Below are positions 26,912-32,618 of a stretch of DNA of 64,000 nt, piece after piece (the first letter of the stretch is position 1; each line of letters opens with the position of its first letter). The notes beneath the pieces were generated by a model. That model was not told the DNA's origin. It did not search any database and saw only the letters and a list, made by a program, of their open reading frames with translations. The DNA comes from Amycolatopsis sp. A133 (GTDB lineage Bacteria > Actinomycetota > Actinomycetes > Mycobacteriales > Pseudonocardiaceae). The stretch lies in NCBI RefSeq assembly GCF_031082405.1, contig NZ_JAVHJU010000057.1, positions 372,001 to 436,000 on the forward strand. The letters run 5' to 3'. The translations under genes were made by a program, and so were the position numbers.

Positions 26912-28017
26912 GCGACGGGCTCGCCGAGCCGCAGCAGCGTGCACGCCACCGAACCGTCGTCGTCGCAGGTGGTGACGACCGTGTGGTCGGCGCCGGCCCG
27001 TTCGGCGGATTCGGCGACGCTGAGGACGGCGGCGAGCTGGAACATCGCGCTCGCCGAAGCCGTGTCACCGAGGAGGTCCGCCGACGGCACCCGGTCGACG
27101 GCCGCGTCGCCGAACAGCTCCCGCAGCGCCACCGCCTCGACCGGTTCGCCGCGGTGATCGGTGAACCCGCTGCCGGTCGCGGCCCAGACCTGCTCGGGAG
27201 CGACGCCGGCGGCCGACAGCAGCGCGCGCACCGCGACGGAGACCGTGCCGGCGAGGTCGTCGTCCAGGCAGACCCGGGATTCGAACCCCTCCAGGGTGCC
27301 GAGCACCCGGCGGCCGGGCGGCCGCAGGTCCGCGGGTTCGAGGAGGAACATCGCGCAGCCTTCGCCGAGGACGACCGGGTCGCCACCGCCGCGGCGGTGG
27401 TGCTCGACCCACGCCCTGGCGGGGGAGTACTCCTCGGCGGCGCCGCAGAGCACCCGGGTGGCCCGGCCGGTCCGCAGCAGCCGGCGGGCGTAGTTGAAGG
27501 CGTGCGGGCCGGTGGTCCGGCCCGCGGCGATCGTCGCGTTCGGACCCTTGAGCCCGTGCCAGATCGCGGCCTGCCCGGCGGCGCAGTTCATCACGCAGCC
27601 GGGGACCGCGGCCGGTTCGACGTGGTCGGGTTTGTCGCCGGTGAGCGAAGCGCGGGTCAGGTCCATCATGCTCTGCACGCTGCCGGTCGTGGTGCCCAGC
27701 ACGAACCCGAGGTCGTCGCGCTCGGCACCCGGCTCGGCGCCGATGTCGGCGAGCAGGTGCTTCGCCGCCGCGACGGCGAGCCCGCTGACCCGGTTCATCG
27801 CCCGGGTGCCCTTCGGGCCGAGGAACTCCCGCGGCTCGAAGCCGGGCACGGTGCAGGCCGTCTCGCCCGGGCCGCGCGACCAGCGCTGCGGGTCCAAGGT
27901 GGACACCGGTGACGTCCGGGTGCGGACGCCGTCGGCGAAGGACGCCCGGTCGTGGCCGAACGGCGAGATCGCCGTCCAGGCCGAGATGACCGGCGGGTTC
28001 AGCGTGCCGGTGCTCAT
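26908..28017 (-). CDS. Ketosynthase-like chain-length-factor homologue (KS-beta)
   Basis: A 369-aa thiolase-fold protein coupled to the full KS by a 4-bp overlap. A Cys is kept at the nucleophile position (VMNCAAGQA, Cys145), but both catalytic histidines are lost: the HGTGT region reads ATGSGFTDH and the GHxxGA region reads LGDTASASAMFQ. This is the pattern of KS-beta/CLF partners in type II and aryl-polyene-like systems, although classical CLFs replace the Cys by Gln. It should form a heterodimer with the following KS and set chain length. The distinct retained Cys leaves open a thiolase-like transfer role. Confidence 0.8.
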   Translation of the reverse strand: MSTGTLNPPVISAWTAISPFGHDRASFADGVRTRTSPVSTLDPQRWSRGPGETACTVPGFEPREFLGPKGTRAMNRVSGLAVAAAKHLLADIGAEPGAERDDLGFVLGTTTGSVQSMMDLTRASLTGDKPDHVEPAAVPGCVMNCAAGQAAIWHGLKGPNATIAAGRTTGPHAFNYARRLLRTGRATRVLCGAAEEYSPARAWVEHHRRGGGDPVVLGEGCAMFLLEPADLRPPGRRVLGTLEGFESRVCLDDDLAGTVSVAVRALLSAAGVAPEQVWAATGSGFTDHRGEPVEAVALRELFGDAAVDRVPSADLLGDTASASAMFQLAAVLSVAESAERAGADHTVVTTCDDDGSVACTLLRLGEPVA

Positions 28018-29264
28018 GCCACCGCCTCCCTGGGGCCGTCGTAGCGGCCGATCAGCACGACCGAGTTGTTGCCGCCGAAGGCCCAGCCGTTGTTCTGCAC
28101 GATCCGCAGGTCCGCCTCGACCGCCACGTTGGGCACGCAGTCGACCGCGCACTCGGGGTCGGTCTCGACGTGGTTGATCGTCGGCGGGATGAACCCCTCG
28201 GTGATGGCGACCGAGCAGCCGATGGCGGCCAGTGCGCTCGCCGCGCCCATCGAGTGGCCGAGCATGGACTTCATCGACACCACGCGGGGCGTGTCGTCGC
28301 CGAAGAGCTCGCGGATCGCCGCGGCTTCGGTCTTGTCGTTGGCGTGGGTGCCGGTGCCGTGCGCGGAGATCAGGTCGACCTCGGCGGGCTTGACGCCGGC
28401 GTTCGCCAGTGCCAGCTCCATGCACCGGGCGATGCCGCCCTGGTGCGGGGCCACCGGGTGGTGGGCGTCGCAGGACAGGCCGTAACCGAGCACTTCGCCG
28501 TAGATCCGGGCGCCGCGGGCCGTCGCCGACTCGAGGCTCTCCAGCATCAGGATGCCGGCACCCTCGCCGGTCAGGATGCCCAGCCGGTTCTTGTCGAACG
28601 GGCGGCAGTAGTCCGGGGCGATGCTGCGCAGCCGGTAGAAGGAGGTGAACGTCTTGCGGCAGACGGCGTCCGCGCCACCGCACAACGCGAAGTCCGCTTC
28701 CCCCAGCCGGATGGCGTCGAACGAGTGGCCGATCGCGTAGTTGCCCGCCGAGCAGGCGGTCGCGATGCTGCCGACCTCCACATTGGACAGCCGCAGTTCG
28801 TGGGCGATGGACGTGGCGAGCCTGCCGGCCGAGGTCCGCCGGGCCAGCCGCGGGCTCATCGCTTCCGGTCCACCCGCGATCTCCCGCGAGACCATGCTGT
28901 CGAGCTCGTGCGACTCGCCGTCGGTCGTGCCGACCGACAGCAGGCAGCGCGCGTCCCGCAGCGCGTCGAGGTCGATGCCGGAGTCGGCCACCGCGAGCCG
29001 GGCGGCGGCGGTCGAGAACCGGCTGGCGCGCCCGAGCGAGTCGATGTCGACGTTGTGGATCCAGCGTTCCGGCTCGAACCCGATGACCTCGCAGCCGTTG
29101 TTGTGCTCGAAACCGGTCGTGTCGAAGACGCTGATGGGCCGGACGTTGCTGCGCCCGGCGCGGAGCGCGGCCGTGAACTCGTCGATGCCCGTGCCGAGGC
29201 TGGACACCACCCCGCAGCCGGTGATCACCACCCGTCTGCCGGGTGCGGTGGACTGTTCGCTCAT
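28014..29264 (-). CDS. Beta-ketoacyl-ACP synthase (KS-alpha)
   Basis: A 416-aa condensing enzyme with the complete catalytic triad: Cys171 in IATACSAGN, His302 in AHGTGTHAND and His337 in LGHSMGAASA. The spacing and GSIATACSAG resemble KAS II/type II PKS KS-alpha enzymes. It follows the ACP by 9 bp and overlaps the KS-beta gene by 4 bp. It probably extends an ACP-bound acyl chain with malonyl units; with the KR, KS-beta and ACP it forms a small reducing type II PKS. The CrtI-like enzyme and acyl-CoA dehydrogenase in the divergent operon could then introduce unsaturation. The chain presumably becomes the acyl starter for C1 of the NRPS. Confidence 0.92.
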   Translation of the reverse strand: MSEQSTAPGRRVVITGCGVVSSLGTGIDEFTAALRAGRSNVRPISVFDTTGFEHNNGCEVIGFEPERWIHNVDIDSLGRASRFSTAAARLAVADSGIDLDALRDARCLLSVGTTDGESHELDSMVSREIAGGPEAMSPRLARRTSAGRLATSIAHELRLSNVEVGSIATACSAGNYAIGHSFDAIRLGEADFALCGGADAVCRKTFTSFYRLRSIAPDYCRPFDKNRLGILTGEGAGILMLESLESATARGARIYGEVLGYGLSCDAHHPVAPHQGGIARCMELALANAGVKPAEVDLISAHGTGTHANDKTEAAAIRELFGDDTPRVVSMKSMLGHSMGAASALAAIGCSVAITEGFIPPTINHVETDPECAVDCVPNVAVEADLRIVQNNGWAFGGNNSVVLIGRYDGPREAVA

Positions 29265-29273
29265 CGGATTCCC

Positions 29274-29525
29274 TTACCAGCCTGCGGATTCCGCGACGAC
29301 CTCGTAGGCGCTGTCCAGGTCGGTCATCCGGCGGAACTGCGCTTGGTCGATCGTGATGCCGAACTCCTTCTCCAGCGCCGCGAGGACGTCCATCAGCGTG
29401 AGCGAGTCGGCTTCGTGGTCCTCGATGAAGTTGCTCGTCTCGGTGAGCTCGCCGTCTTCGAGTTCGAGGTGCTCGCGGACGATCGCGCGGATCTGTTCCC
29501 TGCGCTCGGACACTGCCGCTGTCAT
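29274..29525 (-). CDS. Acyl carrier protein of the type II PKS set
   Basis: An 83-aa ACP. The phosphopantetheine serine is in DHEADSLTLMDVL, slightly unusual with ADS in place of DSL. Helices are acidic (EKEFGITIDQAQF). The ATG at 29525 is preferred over the GTG at 29531 because AGGAG lies five bases before it and would overlap the GTG. It is the first gene of the leftward operon and starts about 46 bases after a strong TAGTTT -10 box in a SARP-type promoter. It supplies the carrier for the KS/KS-beta/KR proteins encoded directly after it. Confidence 0.93.
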   Translation of the reverse strand: MTAAVSERREQIRAIVREHLELEDGELTETSNFIEDHEADSLTLMDVLAALEKEFGITIDQAQFRRMTDLDSAYEVVAESAGW

Positions 29526-29570
29526 GACCACTCCTGTACCGGTTTTCGGACGAACTTCGGCCTGGCCCGG

Positions 29571-29613
29571 AAACTAGCCAGCGGAGATGACCGCACTCTG
29601 ACCGACCGCTGAC
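29571..29613 (-). promoter_or_regulatory. SARP-type operator/promoter of the ACP-KS-sbn operon
   Basis: On the minus strand, GTCAGCG starts at 29613, GTCAGAG at 29602 and GTCATCT at 29591, again exactly 11 bp apart. Eight bases after the third heptamer is TAGTTT (29576-29571), a good -10. This is the cleanest of the SARP sites and would drive the whole leftward operon down to the MMPL gene. Confidence 0.78.
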
Positions 29614-29624
29614 GAAGGCGGGGC

Positions 29625-29667
29625 GTCGGTGAACCGTCAGCCGTTGGTCATCCCGGTGCGCCAAGAT
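29625..29667 (+). promoter_or_regulatory. Divergent SARP-type array reading toward the SARP 3' end
   Basis: A plus-strand array of GTCGGTG (29625), GTCAGCC (29636) and GTCATCC (29647) at 11-bp spacing, followed after 8 bp by CAAGAT (29662-29667). It is back to back with the leftward array, 11 bp away. Downstream on the plus strand are a GGAAGGAG ribosome-binding-like site and an ATG at 29697, but the reading frame is not convincing. The transcript would run antisense into the SARP gene. Confidence 0.5.
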
Positions 29668-29738
29668 CATGCCCGGCGGTCACGGAAGGAGAGCGGATGA
29701 GCCCGGAGGGTGTCCATTGCGGAGAGGGCGGCAGACGC

Positions 29739-29776
29739 ACCGCAGGGACGGCCGGTGGTCGCGCCGTCCCTGCGGT
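29739..29776 (-). terminator. Hairpin terminator after the SARP gene
   Basis: Perfect 14-bp arms (29739-29752 and 29763-29776) around a 10-base loop, 30 bp beyond the SARP stop. There is no U-tract on either side, so it may work as an intrinsic-like or Rho-assisted terminator. It would also block much of any plus-strand transcript from the divergent array. Confidence 0.6.
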
Positions 29777-29805
29777 GGGGTGGAACTTCGGTGGAGCGGA
29801 GTGGT

Positions 29806-30579
29806 TCAGCGGAGCGTGGTCGCGTCCAGCATGCCGTCCTGGACCAGGATGGCCTGGTACAGCTGACGCAGCGCCCGGCCAGGGGAAAGACCGAGCTCAC
29901 TGCCGAGCCACTTGCTGGTGTGGTGGAACACCGACAGCGCTTCGCTCTGCTGGCCGGTCCGGTAGAGGGCGATCATCAGCAGCTCGCTGAGCCGCTCCCG
30001 TCCCGGGTTCTCGCTGGCCAGCAGCCGCAGTTCGTGCACGATGTCGTGGTGTTCGCCCGTGGCCAGCCGCGCGGCGATCAGGTCTTCCTGGACGGCCAGC
30101 CGCCGCTCGTTCAGGTGCGTGGCCGCGGCCCGGCACCGCACCCCCTCCTGCACGTCCATCAGTGCCGGCCCCCGCCACTGCACCAAGGCCTCGCGGAGGA
30201 TCCCGGTCGCTTCGTGCGGTGCCGAGGCGACCAGGGTGGTGCCGCGCCGCGCGAGCTCGAGGAACCGGTGCGAGTCGATCGCGTCGGCGGGCACCTCCAG
30301 CTGGTAACCGCTGTAGGTCGTCCGGACGATCTCCTCCCCGCTCGCGTCGGTGATCGGCTTGAAAAGCCGCCGCAGCCGTGCGATATTCGCTTGCAGTGCG
30401 TTGCGGGAGTTGGCAAGTGACCGCGGGCCCCAGAGCTCGTCCGCCAGTTGCTCGTACGACACCGGGCGGCCCGGCGACAGAGCCATCATCGCCAGTAAGG
30501 TACGCACTTTCTTCGCGCGTATCGAGTAAATTCTCCCATTCGATCTTATTTCCATGGCGCCTAGCAGTTCAATTTCCAC
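29806..30579 (-). CDS. SARP-family transcriptional activator
   Basis: A 257-aa pathway regulator. An OmpR-type winged-helix DNA-binding domain (VEIELLGAMEIRSNGR to about residue 95, with YEQLADELWG and NALQANIARLRRLF) is followed by a bacterial transcriptional activation domain (BTAD) of TPR-like helices. SARPs bind direct heptamer repeats at 11-bp spacing overlapping the -35 region, and such arrays sit before the cluster 1 operons, so it is almost surely their activator. I place the start at the GTG at 30579, where the conserved domain begins with GGGGG nine bases upstream. An open frame extends to an ATG at 30771, but that extension is less GC-biased and looks like leader DNA. Confidence 0.9.
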   Translation of the reverse strand: MEIELLGAMEIRSNGRIYSIRAKKVRTLLAMMALSPGRPVSYEQLADELWGPRSLANSRNALQANIARLRRLFKPITDASGEEIVRTTYSGYQLEVPADAIDSHRFLELARRGTTLVASAPHEATGILREALVQWRGPALMDVQEGVRCRAAATHLNERRLAVQEDLIAARLATGEHHDIVHELRLLASENPGRERLSELLMIALYRTGQQSEALSVFHHTSKWLGSELGLSPGRALRQLYQAILVQDGMLDATTLR

Positions 30580-30771
30580 TTCGATCGACCCCCAGATTCG
30601 GGCAGCCCGATACTTATCGGCCGGACCACCCGAAGATGTATTTTGCGCAAGATAGTGGCAGAGGGGCGGTGGCTTAGGTACCTCCGTTCGGACCAGTGAA
30701 ACGCCTAACTCGTCAGTAGTATCAGCAGGTGGACGGTTTGGCTCGGCGTGTATTCGGACATCGCGAGTCAT

Positions 30772-30810
30772 GGTGGTGTTAGCACCACCATTAATGGTGG
30801 TGTCAGCACT
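30772..30810. promoter_or_regulatory. Palindromic operator candidate upstream of the SARP gene
   Basis: GGTGGTG (30772-30778) and CACCACC (30783-30789) face each other across TTAG. CACCACC, ATTAAT and GGTGGTG (30783-30802) form a perfect 20-bp palindrome. A second GGTGGTG-TCAG-CAC unit (30796-30809) repeats the first at 24-bp distance. Two overlapping dyads of this kind fit a cooperatively bound repressor or activator site controlling the SARP gene about 190 bp away. Confidence 0.6.
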
Positions 30811-31733
30811 CCGACAGAGGGTTCTGATCTACGCTGGTAGGGTCCTCGGTGCCGGCGGCATCCGCCCCCGTACTTGTACGATCGGCAAGCAGGTCATTAC
30901 GGCGCGAACCCAAGCTGAGGGCTTATCGGTAGGGGGTCCTGGACCTGCCGATCCACCGGGCCCGGAGCCCGTCGGCGACCGGCCGGGGACGGCGGCCGGA
31001 CGCACCGGCGGCCGGGGTGCCGACGGCCCGGCAAACGGCGTGCTTACCCCATTCGGGGATTTCCCGGTCGGGAATGTATCTGCAGGGGTCAACGCTGGAT
31101 ACATCGATCGCCTGGTTTTTTCGCCTGCGTTTTTCCGCGGGCGTGAACGGGGGCCGGTTGCATTCGGCGGGGAAGCGCCACTCGGGCTACCTCGGCAAAG
31201 GCCTCGGGAACTGCTCCCGGACGCGGTCTGCGGGTGGTCGTGGGCCAGGCGGGTGCGTGGTGGGATTCGACCCGGTGCCGCTTTGGTGCCTTGTCGCCGG
31301 GGCGGGAACGGGCGATCGTGGCGGGCCGGGATCGCGACGGTTCGGTGACGGTGAGTGAGCGCGCTCTGCTGGGTGGTCGCGCCGGTGCGTTCGCGGCCGA
31401 GCCGGGTTGCGGTGGACGTACCAGCCGGTCGGTACGTGGCCGGGTCGGCGGCGTGCTTCGTTGAGAATTCACGGAGCCGGGCCGGGCCGGGCCGGCTTCG
31501 CGGGTGTGTCCTCGGAGCGGGGGAGTCGGTCGGCTGTGGCGCCGGTCGACGAGTCCGCGAATGCGCGGATCGCCCGCGACGGCGGCGGCGGCGGCCGTGT
31601 TCGCCCGGCCCGGCCGGGCCCGCCTCGCATGGCTTCGGCATCGCCCGCCTCGCATGGCCCCGTCATCGCGAGCCTCGCATCGCATGGCCCCGGCATCGCT
31701 CGCCCCGCATCGCACCGCCCCGGAGGATCCTGG

Positions 31734-31805
31734 CCGTCGCCCGTCGCCCGTCGCCCGTCGCCCGTCGCCCGTCGCCCGTCGCCCGTTGCCCGTCGCCCGT
31801 CGGTC
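31734..31805. repeat. CCCGTCG heptamer minisatellite
   Basis: About nine tandem copies of the heptamer CCCGTCG, one with a G-to-T change (CCCGTTG). A 7-bp unit shifts the frame with every copy-number change, which argues that this stretch is not translated. Copy number probably varies between strains. Confidence 0.85.
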
Positions 31806-32050
31806 GCCACCGCGCCGAACTCGCCGGCGTCGTCCGGCCACAATGGACAGTGCACCTCTCCAGCATGGACCCGGCCCGAGCCCACGTGTCCGCTTTCCGG
31901 CGGCGGTTCCCGATTCGCCGTGATATCCTGTCGGTGATCGGACCACTCGATTACCGACAAATCCCGCTCGCCGGCGCGATCTGCCCATTCGACGACCGTC
32001 TCCGATTTTGACGCCCTCGCCCATCTCCGGTGTGACGCACGAGCCGCTGT

Positions 32051-32072
32051 TCCACGCGAGCGTGCGCGTGGA
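32051..32072 (+). promoter_or_regulatory. Leader hairpin before the orphan atpE
   Basis: Arms TCCACGC (32051-32057) and GCGTGGA (32066-32072) around an 8-base loop, ending 22 bases before the ATG and just before the AAGGGGAAAG ribosome-binding site. It could stabilise the mRNA or tune translation. Confidence 0.4.
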
Positions 32073-32093
32073 CCGATGTGAAGGGGAAAGTCC

Positions 32094-32339
32094 ATGACTG
32101 ACACAGTTCTGGCCCAGGCTGTCAACATCAACCCCGGCCTCGCCGCCATCGGTTACGGATTGGGGGCGATCGGTCCGGGAATCGGTGTCGGCCTGATCTT
32201 CGCCGCCGTCATCAATGGTACCGCCCGGCAGCCGGAAGCGCGCGGGAAACTGCAAACCCTCGGCTACTCGACCTTCGTGCTGAGCGAGGTGCTCGCGTTG
32301 ATCGGTGTCGTCGTCTATTTCATCGCGTCCAACCGGTGA
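32094..32339 (+). CDS. atpE: Orphan ATP synthase F0 subunit c
   Basis: An 81-aa c-ring subunit: two membrane helices joined by the polar loop ARQPEARGKL (Arg45-Gln46-Pro47), with the proton-carrying carboxylate at Glu65 in VLSEVLALIGVVVYF. The glycine-rich first helix (GLGAIGPGIGVGL) is intact, so the product should be functional. A strong ribosome-binding site (AAGGGGAAAG) precedes the ATG. Normally atpE lies in the atpBEFHAGDC operon; here no other ATP-synthase gene is in the 64 kb. It sits between the cluster 1 SARP gene and a terminator. An extra c subunit next to a biosynthetic cluster suggests target duplication for self-resistance, which is inference. An alternative is a decayed or mobile atpE copy with no link to the clusters. 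Confidence 0.93.
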   Translation: MTDTVLAQAVNINPGLAAIGYGLGAIGPGIGVGLIFAAVINGTARQPEARGKLQTLGYSTFVLSEVLALIGVVVYFIASNR

Positions 32340-32412
32340 TCCGGCGGGGTGATCGTCTTCGCGATGGGATGACGGATTTCGCTGCGGGCGAACGGATTGC
32401 GCGGCACTGAGG

Positions 32413-32455
32413 GGTGCCGGGGCAGGCGGCACGGCCGGTCGCCTGCCCCGGCACC
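32413..32455. terminator. Bidirectional hairpin between atpE and the CHAT operon
   Basis: Perfect 16-bp GC-rich arms (32413-32428 and 32440-32455) with an 11-base loop. It lies 73 bp after the atpE stop and 163 bp after the convergent CHAT gene's stop, so it can serve both. No U-tract is present. Confidence 0.65.
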
Positions 32456-32618
32456 GGGCTGCGCGGCCGGGCGGAACCCGGGGCGCACCAACGAATCCCG
32501 CCGCGCGACGATTGCTGATCAGGACAGTCGGCGCGCCCGGACCACCGGCTGCAGCGCCGGACCGCCCGGCCACGGTCCCCTCGATCGGCGCGCAGCCGCC
32601 CCAGCCGCAACCTGAAGC

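Larger units (their letters stand above)
30811..32093. other. Gene-poor 1.3-kb region
   Basis: Open frames exist on both strands, but they show no recognisable domains, lack convincing ribosome-binding sites and have erratic third-position bias. I see no credible gene. The region holds imperfect repeats of CATCGC-CGCCTCGCATGGCCCC at about 31629-31715, a heptamer array after them, a -10-like TATCCT (31924-31929), a 7-bp inverted repeat TGTCGGT/ACCGACA (31929-31935 and 31953-31959), and the atpE leader hairpin. Decayed genes or a small RNA cannot be excluded. Confidence 0.55.

Noticed and set aside
29697..29990. A 97-aa plus-strand ORF with a good ribosome-binding site
   Set aside because: It runs through a terminator hairpin and antisense to the SARP gene, with shadow-like composition; only the promoter is reported.
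30580..30771. A 64-residue N-terminal extension of the SARP starting at an ATG at 30771
   Set aside because: The extension has lower GC bias and no similarity to the SARP fold; the DNA-binding domain starts right after the GTG at 30579. Not fully excluded.
30770..31348. A 192-aa plus-strand ORF in the gene-poor block
   Set aside because: It begins inside the palindromic operator, has no domains and no credible ribosome-binding site.
31734..31805. CRISPR array
   Set aside because: The repeats are contiguous heptamers with no spacers and no cas genes nearby.
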